Below are positions 30,729-39,199 of a stretch of DNA of 64,000 nucleotides, piece by piece. Position 1 is the stretch's first letter; every line of letters starts with the position of its first letter. The notes under the pieces are model-generated. The model ran no database searches, was not told the origin of the DNA, and saw only the letters and a program-made list of their open reading frames with translations. The stretch is from the NCBI RefSeq assembly GCF_964023145.1, contig NZ_CAXIED010000001.1, positions 496,001-560,000 of the forward strand. Reading direction: 5' to 3'. The position numbers and the translations under genes were made by a program. The DNA comes from Chlamydia sp. BM-2023. GTDB taxonomy: Bacteria; Chlamydiota; Chlamydiia; Chlamydiales; Chlamydiaceae.

Positions 30729-31418
30729 ATGAAGTTTTTTAGTTTAATTTTTAAACATGATGAAGTCGCACCAAATAAAAAAATCCTTTCTCCTGAGGCT
30801 TTTTCAGCTATTCTTGATGCACAAGAACTCCTAGATAAAACCAAAGCAGATAGCGAAGCCTATACTAAAGCAACTCACGAAGAATGTGAAAAGCTTCGTC
30901 AAGAAGCTAAAGAACAGGGATTCAAAGAGGGCGGGGAAGCTTGGAGCACACAACTTTCCTATCTTGAAAAAGAAACTCATGATCTTCGTAATAAAATCAA
31001 AGAAGCTCTTGTTCCTTTAGCTATTGCTAGTGTAAAAAAAATTCTAGGAAAAGAATTAGAGATGCGTCCTGATACGATCGTATCTATTATTGCAAAAGCA
31101 TTAAAAGAGCTTACGCAACATAAAAAGATTATCATTCATGTGAATCCTAAAGATCTTCCCATTGTTGAGCAAAATCGCCCTGAGCTGAAAAAAATTGTCG
31201 AATATGCTGATACTTTGATTATTGCCCCAAAAGCGGACGTTACTCCAGGGGGATGTATCATAGAAACAGAAGCCGGTATTGTAAATGCTCAGTTAGATGT
31301 ACAATTAGCTGCTTTAGAAAAAGCGTTCTCTACTATACTAAAACAACAGAATCCTGTAGATGAGCCTCAACCTAAGCAACAAGCTCCTGTTGAAGAAACT
31401 CAGGACAAGCAAGAATAA
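30729..31418 (+). CDS. sctL: T3SS ATPase regulator / stator SctL (YscL/FliH family)
   Basis: Links the export ATPase SctN to the sorting platform and restrains its activity. The 229-residue protein has the family layout: a charged alpha-helical coiled coil (about residues 25-95) with KEQGFKEGGEAW, then a compact FliH-type C-terminal domain containing the conserved DVTPGGCIIETEAGIVNAQLD. A short proline/glutamine-rich tail ends it. It is followed 14 bases later by sctR. Confidence 0.94.
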   Translation: MKFFSLIFKHDEVAPNKKILSPEAFSAILDAQELLDKTKADSEAYTKATHEECEKLRQEAKEQGFKEGGEAWSTQLSYLEKETHDLRNKIKEALVPLAIASVKKILGKELEMRPDTIVSIIAKALKELTQHKKIIIHVNPKDLPIVEQNRPELKKIVEYADTLIIAPKADVTPGGCIIETEAGIVNAQLDVQLAALEKAFSTILKQQNPVDEPQPKQQAPVEETQDKQE

Positions 31419-31432
31419 AGGTATTTAACATC

Positions 31433-32341
31433 ATGCGTTCCATTTTTCGTACTTTCCTTTGTATGTTTATCTTGAGCGCATCGTGGTGTTTTGCTGACGG
31501 TCCCTACGATTGCTCTACTCGTTGTAATCCCTCTAAAACTTCAGAATTATCCTTACCTCCTCAACAACCTGAAGAAAAAAAACCTCGACCGTTACCGTCA
31601 TTTCGAGAAAGGGTTAATGCCGAGGATGTTCTCCCTAGAGAACACCTTTCAGAGGGAAGCTTCTCAGATACCTATCCTGATCTGACAACCCAAGCAATTA
31701 TTCTTATTTTCCTAGCTCTATCACCATTTTTGGTGATGTTGCTAACATCATATTTAAAAATCATCATTACGCTTGTTCTTTTAAGAAACGCTTTGGGAGT
31801 TCAGCAAACACCCCCAAGCCAAGTTTTAAATGGCATAGCACTGATTCTTTCTATTTATGTGATGTTTCCTACTGGAGTTGCTATGTACAACGACGCTAGG
31901 AAAGAAATCCAAGCCAACACGATTCCGAGAGATTTATTCTCAGCGGAAGGAGCGGAAACTGTTTTTGTAGCTTTAAATAAATCTAAAGAACCCTTGCGGT
32001 CATTTTTAATCCGCAATACTCCGAAATCACAAATTCAGAGTTTCTATAAGATTTCTCAGAAGACATTCCCTCAAGAAATCCGCGAGCATATGACAGCTTC
32101 GGATTTTGTAATTGTTATTCCTGCTTTCATTATGGGGCAGATTAAAAATGCTTTTGAAATTGGCGTTCTAATTTACCTACCGTTTTTTGTGATAGACTTA
32201 GTCACGGCAAACGTTTTGGTAGCTATGCAAATGATGATGCTTTCCCCATTATCTATTTCGCTACCATTAAAACTACTGCTTGTAGTGATGGTTGATGGAT
32301 GGACGTTGTTACTTCAAGGTCTCATGATTAGCTTTAAATAG
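31433..32341 (+). CDS. sctR: T3SS export-gate protein SctR (YscR/FliP) with N-terminal signal peptide and extension
   Basis: Core subunit of the SctRST export gate. The FliP/YscR domain starts near residue 80 with a hydrophobic segment and LTSYLKIIITLVLLRNALG; MMMLSPLSISLPLKL ends it. The protein is 302 residues, while Yersinia YscR is about 217. The extra part is an N-terminal signal peptide (hydrophobic core at 8-18, likely cut after A21) and a Pro/Glu-rich stretch to about residue 75. Flagellar FliP also has a cleaved signal peptide, so this T3SS protein keeps a flagellar-like trait. sctS follows after 9 bases. Confidence 0.95.
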   Translation: MRSIFRTFLCMFILSASWCFADGPYDCSTRCNPSKTSELSLPPQQPEEKKPRPLPSFRERVNAEDVLPREHLSEGSFSDTYPDLTTQAIILIFLALSPFLVMLLTSYLKIIITLVLLRNALGVQQTPPSQVLNGIALILSIYVMFPTGVAMYNDARKEIQANTIPRDLFSAEGAETVFVALNKSKEPLRSFLIRNTPKSQIQSFYKISQKTFPQEIREHMTASDFVIVIPAFIMGQIKNAFEIGVLIYLPFFVIDLVTANVLVAMQMMMLSPLSISLPLKLLLVVMVDGWTLLLQGLMISFK

Positions 32342-32350
32342 GGATATGCC

Positions 32351-32635
32351 GTGATAGCACTTGCCGCAAGCTTTAAATCCATGCTCTTTGAGTACTCATA
32401 TCAGTCGTTATTACTGATTTTGATAATCTCTGCGCCTCCTATTATCCTTGCTTCTATCGTGGGTATTATGGTCGCTATTTTTCAAGCAGCAACCCAAATT
32501 CAAGAACAAACTTTTGCCTTTGCTATTAAGTTGGTTGTTATTTTTGGAACTTTGATGATTTCCGGGGGATGGCTAAGTAGTATGATTTACCGTTTTGCTT
32601 CGCAGATCTTCCAAAACTTTTACAAATGGAAATAA
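32351..32635 (+). CDS. sctS: T3SS export-gate protein SctS (YscS/FliQ)
   Basis: A 94-residue membrane protein with two hydrophobic hairpin helices (about residues 17-42 and 53-75), the normal size for FliQ/YscS. The family segment SAPPIILASIVGIMVAIFQAATQIQEQT is recognisable by its parts APPI and FQAATQIQEQT. The start is GTG. It sits 9 bases after sctR and 6 bases before sctT, and its product assembles with them into the export gate. Confidence 0.95.
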   Translation: MIALAASFKSMLFEYSYQSLLLILIISAPPIILASIVGIMVAIFQAATQIQEQTFAFAIKLVVIFGTLMISGGWLSSMIYRFASQIFQNFYKWK

Positions 32636-32641
32636 ACAGCT

Positions 32642-33511
32642 ATGGCAATCTCTTTACCAGAGCTTGTTTCTGTTTTTGGTTCTAACTATCTTGATTATAT
32701 TTTGCAAAAGCCTCCTGCTTATGTATGGAGTGTCTTCCTGCTTCTTTTTTCTCGATTACTACCTATATTTGCTATTGTTCCCTTTTTAGGAGCCAAGCTC
32801 TTTCCCGCTCCTATTAAAATTGGCATTGGTCTTTCGTGGTTGGCTATTATCTTTCCAAAAGTCCTTATGGATACGCATGTTGCCAATTACCTTGATGACG
32901 ATATGTTCTATATTTTAATTGTCAAAGAGCTCTGCATTGGCACGCTTATAGGTTTTATTCTTTCATTTCCTTTTTATGCAGCACAGTCTGCAGGATCCTT
33001 TATTACTAACCAACAAGGTATTCAAGGTTTAGAAGGAGCCACCTCGCTAATCTCTATTGAGCAGACTTCTCCTCATGGGATATTTTACCATTACTTCGTC
33101 ACTATTGTTTTTTGGCTTGCTGGTGGCCACAGAATCGTTTTATCTCTACTACTACAGTCTTTAGAGGTAATTCCTATTCATAAATTCCTCCCTATGGAAA
33201 TGATGTCGTTGGACGCTCCAATTTGGATTACCCTAATCAAAATGTGCCAGCTATGTTTGATTATGACTATTCAGCTTAGTGCTCCTGCGGCTGTAGCCAT
33301 GCTCATGTCGGACTTATTCTTAGGGATTATCAATAGGATGGCCCCTCAAGTGCAGGTTATCTACCTGCTTTCTGCGCTAAAAGCATTTATGGGTCTGTTA
33401 TTCCTAACTCTTGCTTGGTGGTTCATAGTTAAGCAGATTGATTACTTCACTCTTGCTTGGTTTAAAGAAGCCCCAATCATGCTCCTAGGATCTGATCCTA
33501 AAGTATTATAA
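32642..33511 (+). CDS. sctT: T3SS export-gate protein SctT (YscT/FliR)
   Basis: A 289-residue polytopic protein with about six hydrophobic segments, capping the SctR5-SctS4-SctT1 gate. FliR-family elements include FSRLLPIFAIVPFLG near residue 36, the cytoplasmic-side GSFITNQQG, and LSAPAAVAMLMSDLFLGIINRMAPQVQV in parts (PAAVAMLM, INRMAPQ). It ends the plus-strand T3SS block; the next gene runs the other way, with a long hairpin in the 83-base gap. Confidence 0.95.
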   Translation: MAISLPELVSVFGSNYLDYILQKPPAYVWSVFLLLFSRLLPIFAIVPFLGAKLFPAPIKIGIGLSWLAIIFPKVLMDTHVANYLDDDMFYILIVKELCIGTLIGFILSFPFYAAQSAGSFITNQQGIQGLEGATSLISIEQTSPHGIFYHYFVTIVFWLAGGHRIVLSLLLQSLEVIPIHKFLPMEMMSLDAPIWITLIKMCQLCLIMTIQLSAPAAVAMLMSDLFLGIINRMAPQVQVIYLLSALKAFMGLLFLTLAWWFIVKQIDYFTLAWFKEAPIMLLGSDPKVL

Positions 33512-33542
33512 CTGTAATAAAACTGAGAAAACAAAGATTGTT

Positions 33543-33581
33543 GCGAAACAAACCGCACGGAAATCGCTCGGTTTATTTCGC
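33543..33581. terminator. Long hairpin between convergent sctT and Inc-like gene
   Basis: Arms GCGAAACAAACCG (33543-33555) and CGGTTTATTTCGC (33569-33581) pair over 13 positions with one mismatch around a 13-base loop. It sits centrally between two convergent stops. No T run follows on either strand, so it may be a bidirectional transcription end that needs help, or a 3' RNA-stability hairpin. Confidence 0.5.
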
Positions 33582-33594
33582 GAAGATCCTCTAT

Positions 33595-34044
33595 TTATAG
33601 AGGTTTTTGAGAAGAATCGTCTTTTTTATTGCTGCTATCTACAAGCAAAACAAGAATCACACATAGTACTAAAAAGGACAGCGTAAATGGGAACATGTTC
33701 AAAAGGAAGAACAATAATAACCCACAAAGAATAGCATTTTTTGCTGTACCGTTCTTTGCGTAATAGCTTTGCAAGTTTTGTAATACCGCACGAATCTCTG
33801 AGTAAAAGCCTAGTACCACACCACAAGCAACGAATAAACCGCCAACCCAAGATACGAAGTCGGTAACTATACCAAAGAGAACAAGCGCTCCACTAATAGC
33901 TTCGCGAGCATGATGAGAAAAGAATCTCTTCATTTTCCCTACTTTAGGGTTTGCGTGTAACCCCTTCACCTTACGCTTCAAAGACTCAAATTGAGAGGGC
34001 GACTCTTTTGAAGAAGAGTTTTCTTTTGGTGTCTCATCTGCCAT
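33595..34044 (-). CDS. Inc-like two-lobed hydrophobic protein (CT565-like)
   Basis: A 149-residue protein with a charged, Ser/Lys-rich N-terminus and two long hydrophobic lobes (about residues 51-86 and 101-134) separated by a short turn: the bilobed profile of chlamydial inclusion-membrane proteins. I chose ATG 34044 because AAGGG lies 8 bases upstream; the frame is open to 34104 with no such site. About 95 almost pure A/T bases precede it, suggesting its own promoter. Inclusion localisation is inference; an ordinary membrane protein is possible. It is beside T3SS genes, the route Inc proteins use. Confidence 0.75.
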   Translation of the reverse strand: MADETPKENSSSKESPSQFESLKRKVKGLHANPKVGKMKRFFSHHAREAISGALVLFGIVTDFVSWVGGLFVACGVVLGFYSEIRAVLQNLQSYYAKNGTAKNAILCGLLLFFLLNMFPFTLSFLVLCVILVLLVDSSNKKDDSSQKPL

Positions 34045-34138
34045 GGCGTTACCCTTAAAAAATCTTTTTTTATTATTTAAAAACTTATAATACATAATTA
34101 TCAAAAAAATTATTTAAAAATAAATAAGAAATTTTTAA

Positions 34139-35143
34139 TTATAATTTACTACTCTTTGGGGAACAACGACATCGAGAAACAGCGCCTGTTTCCGGATGAA
34201 TAAGATAAATATAATTTCCCGCGCTTCCCAGTGTGTAGTCGAACACCTTCTTATTAAGAAGAGAAAGCAGATCGTATTGTGAAAGAAGAACTTGGGTTTT
34301 ATCTCTTAATTCCATACGGAAATCCGTGCGTGTTTTAAAAAGCTCCAGGGCTGCGGCCTCTCCATGTTCTTGGATCGATTGTTCCTGACGCTTAACGCTT
34401 TCCCAAATCCCCCCGCGTAAAACTTCCATTTCACGATAAGCCTCGGGATGATTTATAACGACTTCTAGTAGTAGGGGATCAACAAACACCAGGTTAAGTT
34501 TGCAGTAACCTTGGAGTTTTTCTTCATAGTGGAGGAAATTCAACAGTGACTGGGCATTTTTAGACCCTCGTAACATGGTATATAAAATCTCCGCCTCTTG
34601 AGAAGGAAGCGTGAGAGTTTCGATAATATCCTCTCCGAATTTTTTCCCTCCCTCTAAGATTTCTTCCTTTTTGTTAAGCAGGGCTTCGGTAATTAAGTAT
34701 TCTGATCCTGGGGGAACACACCCGGTATCTACGTACACACGTTTTAATAATCTTATGAATATCGAGTGCCACGATGAGGGATCTTCGTATTCTTCAGGGG
34801 TTTCTTGAAGCAGGGCATATAAATTAAACCGGGAATTATTTGGCGGGCGTGAAAAAGGAACTTTAAGAAGGCGGTGTTTACGTTTTTTCTTAGTTGCAAC
34901 TTTAGCGATCTTTTTCGGAGAGAAAATATCCTCATCTTTAGAAATCTTCTCTACTGCGGAGATTTTCTTTGTTTTTTCCTGATATTCGACTTCGGCGCAT
35001 GCTGAGCGCTCTGCTATAAAGAGATTTTCATCACTTTCGATAATCCGCGAGCATATGCAGCGTTTTCGCGCATTTACAGCATCAAAAGAAACCATAGAAA
35101 CTAGCGAGGCCAAACATAGTAATGTAAAGATGTAAGATTGCAT
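34139..35143 (-). CDS. Exported protein of unknown function, last gene of the T2SS operon (CT566-like)
   Basis: A 334-residue protein with an N-terminal signal peptide (hydrophobic core residues 4-20). Just after it comes a cysteine pair (CIC), and another (CRC) lies near the C-terminus, with a basic stretch (KKKRKHR) near residue 87. The rest is charged and helical; no family is recognised. Its start is 2 bases from the stop of the upstream pseudopilin gene, so it is read with the type II secretion genes and may be a periplasmic accessory or a substrate. Confidence 0.8.
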   Translation of the reverse strand: MQSYIFTLLCLASLVSMVSFDAVNARKRCICSRIIESDENLFIAERSACAEVEYQEKTKKISAVEKISKDEDIFSPKKIAKVATKKKRKHRLLKVPFSRPPNNSRFNLYALLQETPEEYEDPSSWHSIFIRLLKRVYVDTGCVPPGSEYLITEALLNKKEEILEGGKKFGEDIIETLTLPSQEAEILYTMLRGSKNAQSLLNFLHYEEKLQGYCKLNLVFVDPLLLEVVINHPEAYREMEVLRGGIWESVKRQEQSIQEHGEAAALELFKTRTDFRMELRDKTQVLLSQYDLLSLLNKKVFDYTLGSAGNYIYLIHPETGAVSRCRCSPKSSKL

Positions 35144-35145
35144 GA

Positions 35146-35685
35146 CTATTTTCCTACAGCAAATTGATATGTCAATATGTGTTCGGGGTTGTTAGGTGCC
35201 TTCCTATGAATTTTCATTAACATTCTCTCTGGGAGATCTCCAGTGTTCCTCTGAGGAACACATATCACCCGGGAAACGTGATCTAAAAGTAGTAGGGTTT
35301 CCGTCTTATCTTGATTTTTTAAACTGCGTATGTGCAATTCCAGCTTACCTTGATCCTCTTTATAAAATAGAGAGGCGGCTACTTCTCCGGCGAGTTCGGG
35401 ATCACGATAGACACCACGATCAAAAATCACAGAGTAAAGCGCTCCTGGAATACCTTCGTCAATTTGTGATGTAAAACGAAATATCGTGCGTAATTTTCTA
35501 TAAGCAGAGTTTTCCTGTAGGAAGTTTTTGTAAGAGCGTTCATCTCGTTTACTAGAGACAAACATATGCCGTTGCCAAAATCCCAAAACACTAAAAAGCA
35601 GAGCAAATAGTGTTAGGGATACGAGCACTTCCATAAGAAGGAAGGATCTTTTCCTTTTCTTTCTAGTTTTTATAGTACTACGCAT
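35146..35685 (-). CDS. Pseudopilin-like protein (CT567-like)
   Basis: A 179-residue protein with a very basic leader (RKKRKRS) followed by FLLMEVLVSLTLFALLF, the type IV prepilin N-terminus with the conserved Glu at +5 of the mature chain. Position -1 is Ser, not the usual Gly. Long size suggests a minor pseudopilin (GspJ/I-like). ATG 35685 is preferred over the longer open frame to 35841, since that extension lies inside the preceding gene and lacks prepilin features; the chosen start still overlaps that gene by 16 bases. Confidence 0.82.
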   Translation of the reverse strand: MRSTIKTRKKRKRSFLLMEVLVSLTLFALLFSVLGFWQRHMFVSSKRDERSYKNFLQENSAYRKLRTIFRFTSQIDEGIPGALYSVIFDRGVYRDPELAGEVAASLFYKEDQGKLELHIRSLKNQDKTETLLLLDHVSRVICVPQRNTGDLPERMLMKIHRKAPNNPEHILTYQFAVGK

Positions 35686-36107
35686 AGGCTTCTTTGCACT
35701 GATGTTGTATGTTTTTGATTTGGGAAAATTTCTACTATAACATCTGCAAAACACGCTTTTACAACGTAAGATTCTCCGCGCATTCCCTTGCGAATTTCCA
35801 TAGAGTATACGTAAGGAACACGCATACTCTTTCCCTGACATGAATAGATAACAGTGTGGAGTTCTCCGGAGCCTGATGAGGGAAGATGTCCGTTAAGCAT
35901 TTGCTCTCGCATGCTATCTTCGATAGCAAAAAAGCAGCTATCAATTACATTGGGCAACTGTAAATTGACAACGTCATCTTCTATAGATCTATGAACGCCA
36001 CAGTAAAAACGTAAGCAAGGTATGAGCACTACACATACTAGGGATAGTGCCATTAACACCTCAATCAGCATGAAACCGCGCTTAATTCTTTTTTTCCCCA
36101 GAGTCAT
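35670..36107 (-). CDS. Pseudopilin-like protein (CT568-like)
   Basis: A 145-residue protein with a basic leader KKRIKRG and then FMLIEVLMALSLVCVVLIP, a canonical prepilin-peptidase site with Gly at -1 and Glu at +5. It is probably a minor pseudopilin of the type II secretion pilus. It starts 8 bases after gspG and overlaps the next pseudopilin gene by 16 bases, so the three pseudopilins are co-expressed. Confidence 0.85.
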   Translation of the reverse strand: MTLGKKRIKRGFMLIEVLMALSLVCVVLIPCLRFYCGVHRSIEDDVVNLQLPNVIDSCFFAIEDSMREQMLNGHLPSSGSGELHTVIYSCQGKSMRVPYVYSMEIRKGMRGESYVVKACFADVIVEIFPNQKHTTSVQRSLCVVL

Positions 36108-36115
36108 GCTAACTC

Positions 36116-36493
36116 TTACCCGCGTTTACTATTCAGGCCGCTTGCTTTTTTTGAGAAAACTATTAGGTCATCACCTGTCTCATTGATTTTAACAATGATT
36201 TCCTCTCCCCAGGCATCCTTCAATAATTTTTTCCCTTCTTTGCACCATGCAGCGCCTTCAAGAACAGACTCTTTCTGATCGATAATTTCTCTTAATGAGG
36301 CTCCACCCGTAGCGTATTCCATCATTAAAATATCATAAACCTTGGCACAGTTTTGCTCTGACTGGAAAGCTTTTCCCTTTTGGATACTTCCGCGCATATT
36401 AAAGGCTAGAGCGCCTCCAACAATACCTATCAATGTGATAACCACCATCATCTCAATCAGAGTAATGGATTGTTTACGCTTATGTTTTTTCAT
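36116..36493 (-). CDS. gspG: Major pseudopilin GspG-like (CT569-like)
   Basis: A 125-residue protein with a basic leader KKHKRKQS, cleavage site before ITLIEMMVVITLIGIVGG, and a C-terminal region with GEEIIVKINETGDDLIVFS, the kind of calcium-site-bearing tail typical of GspG. Position -1 is Ser rather than Gly. AAGGGCAG precedes the ATG. It would be the main subunit of the periplasmic piston of the type II secretion system. Confidence 0.88.
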   Translation of the reverse strand: MKKHKRKQSITLIEMMVVITLIGIVGGALAFNMRGSIQKGKAFQSEQNCAKVYDILMMEYATGGASLREIIDQKESVLEGAAWCKEGKKLLKDAWGEEIIVKINETGDDLIVFSKKASGLNSKRG

Positions 36494-36512
36494 TATTTCT
36501 GCCCTTATTGTT

Positions 36513-37688
36513 TTATAAAATTTGAATATTGCTTGTTAAAGGAATGAGGATCGCCAACATAATAATTCCTATAATTCCCCCGAGGAATACGAGTATTATT
36601 GGTTGGCACCATGAGGTTATCCAGGTTAGTGTTTTTTGGGTATCCTCATTATAAATATGCGCAACGTGCCCTAAAACATCCGCGAGATCTCCGGATTCCT
36701 CTCCTAAAGAGACCATTCCCTGTGCTAATTTCGGCACCCAGGGTCTCTTTGCTAATTCCTTACTTAGCGAGCTTCCCTCGATAACTGCGCTGATGATTTG
36801 CTTCATATCGTCGCGTAAAATGTCGTAGGGAACCGCGCCGCATCCTAATTCTAGTCCTTCAATGAGGGTTCCCCCTCCACGAAGAATTGCCGACACTACA
36901 GAACAAAATCTGCAAAACCCTACTTTAACAAAAAACTTTTTCACTACAGGGAGGGAAAACAGGGTTTTTTCGAGTAATTTTTTCCAAAATGGCTTACGTC
37001 TTGTAGCGAATATACTTGTGATACCTGCTCCCAAAACTCCTATAAGGAGATATTTGTAGCTGCAAACAAAATCACTAAGAGCGAAGACTATCGTAGTAAG
37101 AGTATTGGGCTCCATATTCTCGAAGGTTTCTTTTAGCGAAGGGATCACTCCCGTAAGGAAGAAAAGAATAACCATAAAAGAAAACGCCATGAGTACTATA
37201 GGATAGCTAAGAGCTGCCATAAGTTTTTTAGACATTTGCTCTCGCTCTTCTAAGACTACGATAATGTTTTGCAAGCACCCTTCTAAATTTCCCACGCTTT
37301 CTCCTGCAAGAATAGCGCTGCGATAAAAATTATCAAAAATGTCGGGGTATGCTGCCATAGCTTGTGACAGCGATCCTCCAGAACGTAAATTTTCCATAAA
37401 AGCGGTCAGTAATCCCGACATTGCTTGCCCTTGATACTGATCTCGCAGTGATGATAAGCTTTCGTATAGGGGTAACCCTGAGCGAAGAAGAAGAAACATC
37501 TGTTTCGAAAAGATAATTAGCTCGCTAGTTTTTATCTTCACGCGCCGAGGGGGAACCTCTCGAATTGATAATAGCTGAACACCTTGCTGAGAGAGCTTTT
37601 CTTTTGCTTCTTGAATGTGTATAGCTTCTAGCCAGTCGTGTTTTCTTCGTTCTTTTGCGTTGAGGTAGGTATAGCGATATCTTGGCAT
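36513..37688 (-). CDS. gspF: Type II secretion inner-membrane platform protein GspF
   Basis: Three-span membrane protein that couples the GspE ATPase to pseudopilus assembly. The 391-residue chain holds two repeats of the T2SSF domain: the first contains LLRSGLPLYESL and ESVGNLEGCL, the second GGTLIEGLEL and GEESGDLADVL. Membrane segments lie near residues 165-190, 215-235 and 365-385. ATG 37688 is preferred over the open frame to 37793: a perfect AGGAGG lies 7 bases upstream, and gspE ends 14 bases before it. Confidence 0.94.
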   Translation of the reverse strand: MPRYRYTYLNAKERRKHDWLEAIHIQEAKEKLSQQGVQLLSIREVPPRRVKIKTSELIIFSKQMFLLLRSGLPLYESLSSLRDQYQGQAMSGLLTAFMENLRSGGSLSQAMAAYPDIFDNFYRSAILAGESVGNLEGCLQNIIVVLEEREQMSKKLMAALSYPIVLMAFSFMVILFFLTGVIPSLKETFENMEPNTLTTIVFALSDFVCSYKYLLIGVLGAGITSIFATRRKPFWKKLLEKTLFSLPVVKKFFVKVGFCRFCSVVSAILRGGGTLIEGLELGCGAVPYDILRDDMKQIISAVIEGSSLSKELAKRPWVPKLAQGMVSLGEESGDLADVLGHVAHIYNEDTQKTLTWITSWCQPIILVFLGGIIGIIMLAILIPLTSNIQIL

Positions 37689-37702
37689 ATCTTTTCCTCC
37701 TC

Positions 37703-39199
37703 TTAGTCGTATCGTTTCGTAACACGAAATACTTCTGACAATGTCGTTTCTCCTGACAATGCCAAAGCAATACCGTGTTCTATTAATGGACAAAACCCTT
37801 TTTTCTCAGAGTATTCACGAAGTATATGATAGGGTTTGTTCATGGCTATTTCTGAGCGTAAAACAGTATCGGGATGGAAAAATTCGTAAATTCCCCGTCG
37901 CCCTTTATAACCAGAACGGAAACATTGGGAGCATCCCTTTCCTCGATATAATGGAGAATCAGGATCCTTACCCATGGACTCTAAAAATACGCGCTCTTGA
38001 ACATCTGCTGTGCATTGTTCCCTACAATGTGGGCATATTTTTCTTACTAACCTTTGTGCAACAACTCCGATGATTGTTGCTGATAGTAAATAGGGTTCTA
38101 CTCCCATATCTAAAAGACGAGGAACTGCAGAAATGGCATCGTTAGTATGGAGAGTGCTTACTACAAGGTGCCCTGTAAGAGCCGCCTGAATAGCAATTTC
38201 TGCCGTTTCCTGATCGCGAATTTCTCCGACCATCAAAACATCGGGATCCTGACGTAATAAATGTCTCAAACCACGAGCAAATGATAGACCTATTTTTGGT
38301 TTTACAGCTATTTGAGCAATCCCTGACAGCTTATACTCCGGAGGATCTTCGATTGTCATAATGTTAGTAAACGGTCCGGAAAGATGCTGAATAACACTAT
38401 ATAACGTTGTAGTTTTTCCGCTTCCTGTGGGTCCTGTTACCAGAAGTATCCCCTCAGGAACTGCTATGATATCTTTAAAGGAACTTTCTAATTTTTCCGG
38501 CATTTGCAATCCGGAAATATCCAAAATTACATTACGCTTATCTAAAATTCTAAGAACAACACGTTCTCCGTAGATTACAGGAACAGTGCTCACACGCATA
38601 TCTATTTCCTGCCCGCCTATCTGAATTTTTATTCTACCATCTTGAGGAAGACGATGCTCAGCGATATCCATCTTTGCAAGCACCTTAATACGGGTAATCA
38701 GTGCTGAACGTAGATGTGCTGGTGGAGAATGGCGATCGTGAAGAACACCATCTATACGATAGCGGATGCGTAGGGAATCTTCCAGGGGTTCAAAATGAAT
38801 ATCCGAGGTGCGTTCCTCAATAGCTTCTTTTAAAATCAAATTTAAGAAGCGCACTACCGGAACAGCGTCTGTACTTTCTAAAAGATCTTCCTCTTCACTT
38901 GTTGGAACTGTTTCGCCTTCTTTCATAGCTAAAAGCATGTCAGAAGCTTTCCCTTCTAAATTAGAATAGATCTTTTGTAGACTTTGTAATATCTCGGTCT
39001 CATCTTTAAGGACAAAAGACACTGGCTTTTTAATGAGCATCAGCACTTCATCTTTTGCCATGAGTGATGTAGCTTTAGCGTGAGCTATGACCACACGATC
39101 ATCGCGCTCTTCTAGAGGCAATAGATAATGCTTCTTTAAAAAGACATAGGGCAGAGCATCGAGAAGCTCTTGAGATAGTAGGTATTTACCGCCCGTCAT
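37703..39199 (-). CDS. gspE: Type II secretion ATPase GspE
   Basis: Hexameric ATPase that powers the pseudopilus. Of 498 residues, the N1E-like domain occupies about 1-110; Walker A GPTGSGKT is at 256-263, followed by the Asp box, Walker B DPDVLMVGEIRD and His box TGHLVVSTLHTN. A zinc-binding insert has CPHC and CSQC pairs near the C-terminus. The start overlaps the gspD stop by 14 bases. Confidence 0.96.
   Translation of the reverse strand: MTGGKYLLSQELLDALPYVFLKKHYLLPLEERDDRVVIAHAKATSLMAKDEVLMLIKKPVSFVLKDETEILQSLQKIYSNLEGKASDMLLAMKEGETVPTSEEEDLLESTDAVPVVRFLNLILKEAIEERTSDIHFEPLEDSLRIRYRIDGVLHDRHSPPAHLRSALITRIKVLAKMDIAEHRLPQDGRIKIQIGGQEIDMRVSTVPVIYGERVVLRILDKRNVILDISGLQMPEKLESSFKDIIAVPEGILLVTGPTGSGKTTTLYSVIQHLSGPFTNIMTIEDPPEYKLSGIAQIAVKPKIGLSFARGLRHLLRQDPDVLMVGEIRDQETAEIAIQAALTGHLVVSTLHTNDAISAVPRLLDMGVEPYLLSATIIGVVAQRLVRKICPHCREQCTADVQERVFLESMGKDPDSPLYRGKGCSQCFRSGYKGRRGIYEFFHPDTVLRSEIAMNKPYHILREYSEKKGFCPLIEHGIALALSGETTLSEVFRVTKRYD

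Noticed and set aside
35686..35841. Longer start for the CT567-like pseudopilin
   Set aside because: The extension lies within the preceding pseudopilin gene and would bury the prepilin leader 52 residues inside the protein.
37689..37793. Longer start for gspF
   Set aside because: It overlaps the end of gspE, and a perfect AGGAGG sits 7 bases before ATG 37688.
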